DNA from: Diplocarpon mali
Lineage: Eukaryota; Ascomycota; Leotiomycetes; Helotiales; Drepanopezizaceae
Direction of reading: 5' to 3'
Assembly (NCBI GenBank): GCA_024741835.1
Contig: JAENRP010000290.1
Span: 1-55,483 of the forward strand
Length of the DNA stretch: 55,483 nucleotides
Positions within the stretch are counted from its first letter, which is position 1, and every line of letters starts with the position of its first letter. A program made the position numbers and the translations under genes. Under the pieces are notes generated by a model, which was not told the DNA's origin, ran no database searches, and worked only from the letters and a program-made list of their open reading frames with translations. Below are positions 45,240-55,483 of the stretch, one piece after another.

Positions 45240-46430
45240 ATGGTGCGGCCGAGGCAGGTATCCGCGGCGAGCGACGACTCGGGCGGCACGGCGAGGAATC
45301 AGGTGTGTTGATACCGACTGTCATCGGGGGTGATGAGATGCGTGCTGACAGAGCCAGGAACTGGGGAGTATGTATGATTACCTGGCAAAGATCATCTTGC
45401 TGGGGCCGAGTGGGAGTGGGAAGTAGGTGCTGCCTCTTATTTTCCCATCCGCATCTGAGGGTCAAGGGACGAGAGAGGTTGCGGGGAGAGGGGAGAGGGG
45501 AGAGAAGAGGGCGGTGTTGACGAAGCCAGATCCTGCCTGCTGCACCGCTTCGTGAAGAACGAATGGCGCATTGTATCCTCGCAGACCATCGGCGTCGAGT
45601 TTGCGAGCAAGATCATACGGGTCGGGACGGGCGCGAGGAGGAAACGGATCAAGCTCCAGGTGCGGCCTCCCCCCCCGCCCCTATTTATCTCTACTGACGG
45701 ATCCAAGCTCTGGGATACAGCAGGCACCGAACGCTTCCGCTCCGTCTCGCGCTCCTACTACCGTGGCGCCGCCGGTGCCCTGCTCGTCTACGACCTCACT
45801 TCGCACAGCACCTTCACCGCGCTGCCCTCCTTCGTCAACGACGCGCGGGCTCTGGCCTCCCCGAACCTCACCCTGCTGCTCGCGGGGAACAAGGCCGACC
45901 TGGCGGATATGGGGACGCTGATCGATACCGGGCCCGTCAGCACCAGCGTTGGCTCCCGGACGTCGCAGTTTGCGCCGGGGTCCCTCGGGGGGGGCTCGAA
46001 CGCCGCGATGGGACTGGGCACGCAGCTCACGGCGAGCACGGCGCCCAACGGGAGGGAAGTCAGCGCAGAGGAAGCCTCGACGTGGGCGAGCAAGAACAAC
46101 ATCCCCGTCTCGGTGGAGGTGTCCGCTCTCAGCGGTGACAACGTGGACGAGGTCTTCAACCGACTCGCGCGCATGATCCTGACGAAGATCGAGCTGGGAG
46201 AGATCGACCCCGATGATCCGACGAGCGGGATCCAGTACGGTGACGGCGGGTGGCCGGGCGACGGCGACGGCGCGAGCGTGAAGAGCGGCATGACCGAGGA
46301 CGGGGCGCGGAGGAGGCGGCGGGCGAGGAAGGGCTGGGGACTGGGGCTCGGGGGTGGGACGGGCATGCGAGAGTGGGAGGAGGTGTTTACGTTGAGTGGG
46401 AGGGGGAGGCGGAGTGGCGGGTGCTGCTGA
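45240..46430 (+). CDS. RAB4: Rab4-type small GTPase
   Basis: A Rab GTPase of the Rab4 group, which acts in endosome recycling. The model is join(45240..45302, 45358..45422, 45530..45659, 45708..46430), 326 residues. The P-loop G-P-S-G-S-G-K-S (37-44) is restored by splicing intron 2. Switch I has S-S-Q-T-I-G-V-E-F (Thr62). Switch II is W-D-T-A-G-T-E-R-F-R, with Thr93 where most Rabs have the catalytic Gln. The guanine motif is N-K-A-D in G-N-K-A-D-L, and the last motif is S-A-L. About 60 extra residues lie between these two. The C-terminal extension ends G-C-C, a double-Cys prenylation signal. Intron 3 (48 bp) leaves an open frame if retained, but its removal gives L-Q-L-W-D-T-A-G as in relatives. 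Filamentous-fungal Rab4 proteins share the insert and, from memory, the Thr. Confidence 0.94.
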
Positions 46431-48614
46431 GCGGCGAGGTTCAAGGCTCGGCTCAACCCTCGAGCTGGGAGACTCGGCGAGCGAGACGGCTCCATGCCCC
46501 CTCACCGTCGTCGACGTCTCATCTGTGCTCTCCCTGTTCCTGTCGACCGCTCGGCGCGGCGTGGGGAGTGTGTGTGCCCGAGACCGGCCTGCCCGGCCAG
46601 ATCTCTTCTGCTGCCCGTACATCCCGCGTCTCTCTGGCAGAGCACGGGGCCCGTTTGTATATAATATCCGGCGATTCCACCCCCGGTGTCCCATCCGAGG
46701 CCGTTGAGATAGCACGCAAGTGAGAATCCACGTACGCAAGCCTGCATGACGAGATCCCGCCGTGTAGTCCTCTCTGCCATCCAGCTGGTGCAGGGAACTT
46801 CAGGCAACCACGCTCCGGTCGGCTGGAGTCGCGACCGTCGCTCGCTGTACTGCTTGTCCCGTAACCATATCAACGAGATACAAAGCCATCAATCACCAGC
46901 TCCCCGCCCCGAACCCCAACCACCGGCTCGCTTCTCACCAAAACACCCCCCACGCTCGCGAATCGAACGCATAACCCTCTGCAAGAAAGCAGGACCGCCG
47001 ACCGCCGACCGCCGACCGTCTGCGCACGACGGCGTCCCACCCCTTGCGCCCTTGCGCCCGTGACAGCTGTCGCAGGCGACCCCCGAGGGTCTGCCTGCCG
47101 CGATGGCAGTAGAGGGTGAGGCGGCGAGCCCTCGTCGGAGACACAGCCCGACCGACCCAGGCGCGCGACGGCGAATCGACAACGGTCGAGAGCGTAGACG
47201 ATCGCGGCATCTGATCGGACACGGGGCGCCATCCCCACGGCTCCGTGTCTCTCGACTGGGCTTACTTTTTTTTAAAAAAAAACCCCCCTTCTTTGTTTCT
47301 GATTTGACCAAAAGGCCGAGTCCCAGCACCTCTCACCCGGCAAACGCAAAGAGGGTGATGGCAGCAGAGACGGTACACCATGGACAGCCCGAGCCATGAC
47401 TCGCCCGTCCGGCGACGAGAGCGGAGTCTTCTCCGAGACCGACCCATCGAACAGACCGTGCCGCCACGCTCACCGGATCGTGCACGTGCCGGCGCCCTCT
47501 GACATCTCGCGACCTGCGACCGCTAGATCCAGACGCAACCCCAGCTGGGAGAGAGGTCGGGTTCTGCGATGGAGCTGTCTGATTCAGGTATCGCGCCCTC
47601 TCGGTGGGAGGCGTATCGGGACTGCAAGGGGCATCGCAAGAACGAGATGTGCGCGCAGAACGTCCTGCTCGGCTGGCCTCCAAGAGCTATGAATAAGCTG
47701 GCGTAGGGCACGGAGTTTGGGTCGTTCCAGATTCACATCACATGATCCTTAAGCGAAGACCCCCCTTTGAATGTAAACAAAAGACCAGGGGAAAACTCAT
47801 GAGCAGTCATCATAAGCGAGTGCGAGAAATCCTCCTTAAAGGAAAACAAAAGACTATAGGAGAACTTATAAGCAGTTATTATAAGCAAGTGCGAGAAATC
47901 CTCCTTAAATGTAAATAAAAGACTTATAGAAAACTTATAAGCAGTTATTATAAGCGAGTGCGAGAAATCCTCCTTAAATATAAATAAAAGACTATAGGAA
48001 AAGTCATAAGCAGTTATTATAAGCGAGTGTAAGAAATCCTCCTTGAATGTAAACAAAAGACCACGGGAAAACTCATAAGCAGTTATTACAAGCGAGTGCG
48101 AGAAATCCTCCTTAAAGGAAAACAAAAGACCATAGGAAAACTTATAAGCAGTTATTATAAGCGAGTGCGAGAAATCCTCCTTGAATGTAAACAAAAGACC
48201 ACGGGAAAAGTCATAAGCAGTCATCACAAGCGAGTGCGAGAAATCCTCCCCACAACCGCTCAACACTCAAACCATGACCGGTTTGCAAGTTTAGCCTTCC
48301 ATTTCTCTAGACACTGGATCTCTTCAAGACGTAAACCCGGCCACACGGAAAATGACAAGCCGGGTCGAAGGCTCCTCGGCGTCATCTTCAACAGCAAAGC
48401 TTTTTACGTGCTAATACAGAAATCCAAAAGGAGCGTTGCCATTGGCCAGGTATCTTTCGCAGGATCCAACCGAACGATACCTGCCTCCCAATCTCGTCCA
48501 TCCAGGCTCTCTACAGAAAACGCCTTCTGAGCGGCCAAGTTGAGTCAATGCAGTTGATCCATAAATTCGTCAGTCGTGAATTCTGAAAAAGGCAACACTA
48601 TGATCCCTGTTCTC
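46431..48614. other. Interval between RAB4 and the large unknown gene
   Basis: No supported protein-coding gene. The first 1.3 kb is GC-rich with unremarkable frames (up to 157 codons). GC content falls near 47.75 kb, where the 69-bp repeat array starts. A plus frame at 48096-48530 runs from the array into unique sequence and is not supported by anything else. Confidence 0.45.
47754..48250. repeat. 69-bp tandem array, seven copies
   Basis: Seven units carry the blocks aaacaaaaga, gcagt(c/t)at(c/t)a, aagcgagtgcgagaaatcct. Differences between copies are mainly C/T and G/A exchanges, for example cagtcatcat against cagttattat. Because 69 is a multiple of three, the minus strand stays open for 177 codons and reads as seven 23-residue units of the type D-F-S-H-S-L-I-I-T-A-Y-K-F-S. 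No usual gene signals support translation. The array lies 0.36 kb beyond the 3' end of the large unknown gene. Confidence 0.92.
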
Positions 48615-51600
48615 CTACCCATGCCCCGGCGCAGCTACGGCATCGCCCCCATTGTTCGTCTGTAAGGTCCCCGCGGGTGTCGGGTGTTTCGACGGAGGCT
48701 CGACACTCCATGCGGCTCTTCGAATATCTGAATCTGGAAAGGTACCAGAGAACATACCGCCTGTTCCCGCTCCATTGTTCGCACTAGGACCAGGATATTT
48801 GCTGTGGTCATTGGCGGGTTGAGCGAAATTTCCCTGGCCAACCAGACTTGGAAACTGTCTGCAGATCGCTTCAATTCCCTCCTTAGCTCGACTGAAGAAC
48901 GCCCTCTCGAGGGCCTGGCTGTGATGCCAACTCATGTCAGTGCCACGATCGTCTGGGTGTCCAGTGTAGTCTTCGCCAGTCGCGTTATGCATTTCTTCAG
49001 ACGCGGACGCCTGCATCTTTGCAAAGTAATTTAGGACCACTGGGAGAACGAAGTCGGTTCTGTTCAAGATGGCGCGCATGGCAACAATCCGACCAATGTC
49101 GTCTCCATTGGAAGCAGAGTAGCCGTCGGGGTAGAAGAGCGCGACGCCAAGAACTGATTGCCATTTTGTGAGGATACTCTGGATCTTCTCGACGTGCTCG
49201 TCGCGATCATCTGAATCGCCGTGAGATTGGCCCTGGGACTTGTTAGCCCCGAAACACTCATAGGTACGGTTGACGCGATATAACTTACGATTTTGGCAAA
49301 GCTGTATAGAAACCAATCGACATCGAGGCAATAGATTGGATCCAAGGGAGGTTGAAGCCTCGAGCGCCGCATTAGCTGCAATGCTGAGTTCACGTCGGGT
49401 ACCTTGATCTGGCGGACTAGATCTTCCGGAATGGTAATCAGCTTCCCTTTGGGGCGAGACGACTCGTGCCGGATCGTTGCCTCCGGAGAACTCGTCGATT
49501 GCGTCGTGGGCGCGACATCTCCTTGTGCCTGAGTAGAATCCTGGGAGTCTGGCCGAGGGTCCTTACGTAGACCTAGAAGATCAAACGACTGCCGTTGACC
49601 ATCAGTACTGGCTGTCATCGCCGGGTTGGGCTCTGGCCGAGACGACTCATCTGGAGCCTGATGCGTCGGATGAGAGGATCTTCCGGGAGCGGGAATGTTT
49701 GTTGCAGTCTGCTGAACGAAAGGATTCGGGAAGGCTGTTCGGCTCAAGATTGGAGCTCCTCGCTGAGTGAAAGGGCTTGGCTGGGACGTAGCGGCAACGG
49801 TCGGAGCCCTCTGCTGGACGTGAGGACATGCTCGTTCTCGACGTCCAGCCGAGGGTGGATCAGCGAGCGGGGCTATCTGTGCAAAGCTCTGGGGGGGTGG
49901 TGAAGATTTATTGGACTTGCTAGGAAGCAATTGCGCGGGTGTGTGCCGTGCTGCCGGCGGTTCAGATGCATGTGACGGGACCACAAGATCAGGTTGATTT
50001 GCAGGAGCGGCATTCAGCGAAACTGATTGTTGCTGCAGAGTCTGGCCTGGGCTGGAAGGAGAGTTAGTGTCAGACGCGGGTGGCTGGGTCTCGAGAAAAA
50101 CTGAGATCTGAGAATCAAGGCTGTTCCCAGGAACAAAAAGATTCGGTGGAGCGAGAAGAGCCTCGTCTAAGCCGATGGAGGGATCCACCAAGCCTTTGGA
50201 TGTCGACTGGGAGTTAACACCTGCAGAGCTTAGGCTTGGGGGAATGGAGGGTGGTCCATGAGAGGCCAACACCGGTATGGATGCTTGGTTCTCTAGTGCA
50301 GTAGGGGGCGTACTCTGAGGCGAAGCAAGAGATGCAGCATGTTGGGCGGCGTGATCAAGGGCCGTGGTTTGAGGAGCAGCTCTCGTACGATCATCCGAGG
50401 TTCCTGGGGGACTCTGCCGATGATACAGAGAGGCAGTCGCCGGAGGCAGGCCTGGGAGCGGATGCTGAGCAAACATCTCGTCAGCACCACGGATCACCTC
50501 AGAATCAATACCCAGCGGGAAGCTCGAGGCGCTGTTCTGTACCATAGGTACGAGATCACTAACTTGTAAAACGCGTGCAGGAGTATGCTCTGGTACACCC
50601 TCGCCTCTCGCAGCCGGTGGCTTGGTCCGGCCGTTGGAAGAGGGTTGCAGGGCCAGCTGTTTCGAAGTCTCTGGCGCTACCATTCTTGACGGATGGTTAG
50701 CTAGCTTGTGGGCAGGTATGGCCGATGGTTCCATCTCTTTTGGCGCAGAAGTGATCACCGAGCGGGTTGGTGCCGCGTTCGAAGTTGGCTTTGGAGGAGC
50801 AGGCTTGCCGACAGCATTTTTCGATTGCTTGTTCATTAGATAGACTGCACCATCGGAGACTTGACTCTTCGAAGATGCTTTCAAGCTGCTAGATTTCGTT
50901 GGGAATGATTCTGTCTCGCAGACAATCACAGAAGCTGCCGTCGGGGCAGAGTCCGGCTTGAGGCTGTCGGTCCGCTTGCTCTTGGGAGGGCCAGACTGAT
51001 CTACTGTCAAGGATTTGGGCTCAGCTCCTGGCTTTTTCTTCGCGCTTAGAGCTCGAGGTTTCGACGGCACCTTTTCCTTCGCTTTGGAGGGTTCATGTAC
51101 CACTGCCGCACCGGGAACTGGTCTGCTGGCTTGGGACATAGTGCTGGCCTTCTTCTTGTCTAATGAAAGCGGCAGAGTCGTATCCGCAGCAGTATCGGGA
51201 AGCATGTGTGTAGAGAGAGCAGGTTTCTGTGGATCATTGACCGTCAATTCATCGTTCTCAGCCAGCATTTGAGTTGGGGGGAGTCGCGGGATAGACGCGC
51301 TGGGTCTTCCTCGAGCTGCTGGCTTGGACGCCGGTCCTCTGTGTGGGGGTTCTGACATCTTTGAATGGGCAGATGGCAGAGGAGGAGCAGCGATCTCTCC
51401 CTGCCAAGCTATATCTGAGGCTGCGACCGGCCTGCCGGACTTGGTAGTTGTATATCTTACCGTGGCAGATGTCTTCTTCGGCTTGGTGGCTGGCTTCGAA
51501 AGAACCTCAACTTCTTCAGACACGACTTTGGCGGTGGATTCTGAAGCTCGCGCCGCGGTCTTCGAGCTCGGCACAATGTCTGGTGTAGCCGTCTGCTGAG

Positions 51601-52447
51601 CTTTGGTCTTGGTGCTCAGAGTTATGGTTGCTGGAGCTTTCGTCTGCAGCACCGGCGCAGCTATAGTCTGTCCAAACTTTGCATTGGCATTCCTCACCTG
51701 GTTTCCGATTGGTCCAACTCCCTCCATCCGAACGTGGCCAGCAATGGTCCTCTGAGTGGCTGGAGCAGGCCGCTTCTTGGCTGGAGGGGGTGGATTCGGC
51801 ACAGTATCTGGCTTGCGCTTGACCGCAGGTTGAGAGGTGAGCTGAGAAGGGGGGTTTTTCTGTTCAGCGTCGGAGACGGAGACGGGTCTGGCACCCGAGG
51901 AAATCTTTTTCGCCCGAGGGGGATTCGACCCTGTCTTCGACTTGCGCTTTGGTTTGGCTTGCTGCTTGGACCCATCTCCCGGAGAATCGTGCCGGACTTG
52001 CGCGTGGCCGGCCTCGTGGCTGACTTGAAGCTGTGTCCTCGCTCGCGCGGCGGAGAGGCGCTTCGACGGGGGACGTTTTTGGGCGGATTCGTGATCTTCG
52101 AGAAGTGCTGGCGGTGCGGTGGCTTTGGAAGCCTCTTGCGCCGTGGCCGGTGCGATCTTGTCTGGGCCCTGCTCCGAGGTATGCGGCTGAGTAGGATGCG
52201 AGCCAGGAGCGGGAGGCCCTGCGGTAGAAGCAGCATCTGCGGCATCAATACCAGGGAGGCTTCTCACGTCTCTTGAGATCGAGACGTGGGGGGTGGACGG
52301 GGTTGTCGTCAACGCGATCTTCTTCACTGGTATGACTACCTGCAGCGTCGACGAGGTTTGTACTCTTATCTTGGAGCCAACTGCTGCCTCTTCTTGTCCT
52401 CTGCTGTTGTCTTTCCCTTCGATGTGCGGCTTCATACGTTTCCCCAT
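48615..52447 (-). CDS. Large disordered protein of unknown function with structured C-terminus
   Basis: The model is complement(join(48615..49232, 49289..52447)), 1258 residues. The 56-bp intron has a perfect donor GTAAGT, a branch GCTAAC and acceptor TCCCAG, and splicing keeps the frame (F-A-K-I then G-Q-S-H). Residues 1 to about 1010 are rich in Pro, Ser, Ala, Lys and Gln and probably disordered. They hold basic clusters like nuclear localisation signals (K-P-K-R-K-S-K near 166; K-R-K-P-D to A-K-K-R-P near 210-226) and one AT-hook-like R-G-R-P (379-382). The end looks folded: I-P-E-D-L-V-R-Q-I-K-V-P-D-V, D-V-D-W-F-L-Y-S-F, then helices with L-T-K-W-Q-S-V-L-G-V-A-L-F-Y-P-D-G-Y. I recognise no family. 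The frame and intron are too good for chance. A nuclear or chromatin role is a guess. Tandem arrays lie beyond both ends. Confidence 0.85.
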
Positions 52448-55400
52448 TGTCGAAGATATTGCGTGGTGGGAGTTGAGGTTTGCAGGACGGGGAAGGCACG
52501 ACGCGGTTGTCTGTTGCCCTGCGTGATTCTGGCGCTAGTGTCAACAAAGGGGCTGCGCGGCCAGGAGGTGAAGGACAGCCTCAGAGAGTCGAGGAAGAAT
52601 CAGCTATCTTGTGGGTAGATGTCATGAGAAGAACCGCTGTGCAAGCTGCGATGCATTTTCAGAGTCCCCGAGTTGTGATAGCCACAGTCATGATGTGAGT
52701 TGTGGCCAACTGCAATGCCTTTCAAGTCCATGTATACGCACATCTGAAGGGTGAAGAGCAGACGCATGATGTTCGGCTACCAGGAGGCCAAGAGAGCCTG
52801 CTGAGCGGAGTCAATAGCAAGGAGGTCGAGAACGAACCGTCCTCGACAGATGCAAGAGCACTTGTTTGCAGCTTGCACATTCAGAAAACAGCTCAGCAGC
52901 ATACAGCAGACGATATAGGATTCTCTTCTACAACTAGTATAATAAAGCAGACGATATAGGATTCTCTTCTACAACTAGTGCAGCAAAGTAGACGATATAG
53001 GATTCTCTTCTATAATAGTGCGATAAAGCAGACGATATAGGATTCTCTTCTACAATAGTGCAATAAAGCAGACGATGTAGTATTCTCTTCTATAATAGTG
53101 CGATAAAGCAGAAGATATAGGATTCTCTTCTACAACTAGTATAAGAAAGCAGAAGATATAGGATTCTCTTTTACAACTAGTGCAATAAAGCAGAAGATAT
53201 AGGATTCTCTTCTATAACTAGTGCAGTAAAGCAAACGATATAGGATTCTCTTCTATAATACTGCAATAAAGCAGACAATATAGGATTCTCTTCTACAATA
53301 GTGCGATAAAGCAAAAGATATAGTATTCTCTTCTACAACTAGTGCAATAAAGCAAACGATATAGGATTCTCTTTTACAACTAGTATAGTAAAGCAAACGA
53401 TATAGGATTCTCTTCTATAATAGTGCAATAAAGCAGACAATATAGGATTCTCTTCTACAACTAGTATAATAAAGCAAACGATATAGGATTCTCTTCTACA
53501 ACTAGTGCAGCAAAGCAAACGATATAGGATTCTCTTTTATAATAGTATAATAAAGCAGACGATATAGTATTCTCTTTTACAATAGTGCAATAAAGCAGAA
53601 GATATAGGATTCTCTTCTACAACTAGTGCGATAAAGCAGATAATATAGGATTCTCTTTTATAACTAATGCAGTAAAGCAGACGATATAGGATTCTCTTCT
53701 ACAACTAGTGCAGCAAAGCAAACGATATAGGATTCTCTTTTACAACTAGTGCGATTGCAAGACCGCAAGAGCACAAAACATTCGGGCCACACTCGCTGGT
53801 ATCAAACCTTGCATTCGAACCTGCCTAGGGCGACGACTCGTAGCAAACTCCGCGGCCGATGAACTATCACGCTGGCTCGGACACGCTGCTCCTGCACGCC
53901 CACGCCGAAGGGCGCGGATCGTGGCAACTAGCAGCAAAGCGTTCCATACCTGTTTCCGCGGCTGGAGACTTCTTCTCGGCAGCCTACTCCGTCTGGCCCC
54001 GGTGCAGCCGACCGGCAAGCCCGTCGGGGTCTGGCTCCGAGACCGCACAAACTGTGGTATTACTCTCTCATTCTCTGCAGAGGCGCAGTCTCGAGCGGAA
54101 ACCGGATGCAGAGCGACAGGAAGGTGGCCGATGTGTGGAGGGGGGGAATGCGCCGGGAGCACAAGACGTTCTTATAGAAAAGCCAGACGATGGATTCCCG
54201 CCTAAGCATTGGGCCGAGGTGATGCAGCGTCGTCCCGGCAACAGGGGGAGCGTTTCTCCCTCGCCTTCCCGAGTCCTCTCCTCACGGGCGAGAATCGACT
54301 TGTAAACAAGACACCGGCGGAAGAGATATTCCTCGGCAATGACCATCTCATTCATCTTCCTCGTTCGGTCCTCCGTGCAACGTGGCTTCTTTTCCCCCGG
54401 ACACGCCCGTCAATTCGGTGCTGAGAATCGGATACGCGCTTCGTCCTTGAGATCGGATACGCGCTTCGTCCTCCAGAGACATCGTTCGGGTTCCATTCTA
54501 AAATTCCCCTTGAATCTCATGCTGAGAGGAGAGATCCTACGTCTAGTGTGGATGGGCGGTGATGCGGCGTCCGCTACGCAAGATACGCCGCCGGGAAGTC
54601 ACCGTCGCAACGAGGTTCCCAGCATCGACAGATGGCAGAGATCACTCCACGAGAAATACGAGCGCGATCCGGTAGCTGGTGTCGATTCATCTTGATCTCG
54701 AACGCCTCTCCTCTCTCTCCCTTCGCTTCTTCCCCTCCTTCCTCCCGTGCACTCTGGATTCCCTTCTTCCTCCATTTCTCCATCATTCGTCCTCCCCCCC
54801 CCCGGAGCCAAGCTCCACCCACTTCAATCTCTCAACCGCGACGCCCTGCCCTCCCTGGAGTTGACGGGACCTGCATTGACACGACTTATCCCGACGGGGG
54901 TTATACATCATCTCTCTCGTCCCACCATGAGCCGAGCCGAGCCGAGCCGAGCCGACAGACCTCGGACAGCCCGAGTCTGGCCGACTGCCGCGCCAGCCCG
55001 GGCCTCCAGCCTCAGCTCCCGCCCAGGCCATCCCGGACAATCTACTCTACCGCACGGGGACCCGCTGCATCGATGCGGACCTGCCACCCCGACCCGGCGG
55101 CGCAGCGAGACCAGAGGTCCACGGCAGCCGCTCGAGGGGGCGGGGCGGGGTGGCGCCCGGGTCCCCTCGTCACGTCGTCCCGCCCCATCCCCGTTCCCAG
55201 GGCCTGCACACCTCGTTGAATCCCCCCATGACCCGCGCCGAATCCAGTGCACGGATTCGCCAGTCAGCATTCGAGCGCCGAGACTTGGCATGCACCCTGC
55301 CCCATCCCACCCAGCGCGTTCCTCATCGCCATCAGACCCGCCACACAACACGCCGCCCTTGTCACCCCGGACGGCCGCACCGCACACCTCACGCCGAGCG

Positions 55401-55483
55401 CCCGCCCCGACCGAGCGCCCGCCGCGCGCCCTACAGGATCCCGGGCGGTCGAGTCGAGTGGCCAGCCCGTGCCCGAACCCCCG
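52448..55483. other. Right-end interval: repeat array, then GC-rich sequence
   Basis: No supported gene. About 450 bases upstream of the large gene lead into the 40/41-bp array. Beyond 53.76 kb the DNA is GC-rich again, and the plus strand becomes pyrimidine-rich from about 54.7 kb, as in the long leaders of some fungal genes. A 195-codon plus frame (54632-55219) is low in complexity. A gene may start just past the right edge. Confidence 0.45.
52901..53753. repeat. 40/41-bp tandem array, about 21 copies
   Basis: Around 21 head-to-tail units carry gcagacgatatagg, attctcttctacaa, ctagtgcaataaa in order. Two forms alternate irregularly: a 41-base form with caACTAGTg, which has a SpeI-type palindrome, and a 40-base form with one base missing there. 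Differences are mostly transitions (cagac to caaac, gtgca to gtata). There are no unique spacers between units. The array begins about 0.45 kb upstream of the start of the large unknown gene. Confidence 0.93.

Noticed and set aside
45681..46739. 352-codon minus-strand frame opposite RAB4
   Set aside because: Arg/Pro-rich shadow of the RAB4 exon 4 sequence.
52901..53753. CRISPR-like array
   Set aside because: The units are directly adjacent with no unique spacers, and the setting is a eukaryotic nuclear genome.

Overview
The window looks like nuclear DNA of a filamentous ascomycete, probably a Sordariomycete. The coding exons are GC-rich. Introns are short (48 to 286 bp), with GT donors, AG acceptors and CTAAC- or CTGAC-type branch sites. 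The recognisable proteins (AA9 LPMO, MndB-type beta-mannosidase, Gwt1, Rok1, fungal Rab4 ending in Cys-Cys, surface-growth-type GT2) fit that group. Tandem repeats differ from copy to copy mainly by C-to-T and G-to-A transitions, which suggests repeat-induced point mutation (RIP). Two assembly gaps lie at 15798-15935 and 44021-44071. The genus cannot be told from the sequence.

Left part (1-13.6 kb): a pyrimidine-rich stretch, then GWT1 (minus, GPI-anchor inositol acylation), a doubtful 252-codon frame, a BTB-fold-like protein (plus) that needs one intron, a 5.5 kb interval with no supported gene, and a four-exon family 2 glycosyltransferase (minus). From 13.6 to 25.0 kb there is no convincing gene, only many micro- and minisatellites and one gap. 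A conserved fungal protein with a basic coiled coil and a basic C-terminal helix follows (25.0-26.2 kb).

Middle (26.3-33.2 kb): an AT-rich, gene-poor block with degenerate sequence, holding one intact metallo-beta-lactamase-fold gene (29.1-30.2 kb).

Right part (33.2-46.4 kb): a compact GC-rich cluster. Beta-mannosidase (plus) and a secreted AA9 LPMO (minus) converge, a biomass-degradation pair. Then come the DEAD-box helicase ROK1 (minus), a small Ser/Thr-rich protein with a GPI-like tail (plus), and a divergent pair made of an HSD10-like short-chain dehydrogenase (minus, five exons) and a Rab4 GTPase (plus, four exons).

Far right (46.4-55.5 kb): a 1258-residue, largely disordered protein of unknown function with a structured C-terminus lies between two tandem arrays, a 69-bp unit repeated seven times and a 40/41-bp unit repeated about 21 times. 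This is the most unusual part of the window. The last 1.7 kb is GC-rich and holds no supported gene.
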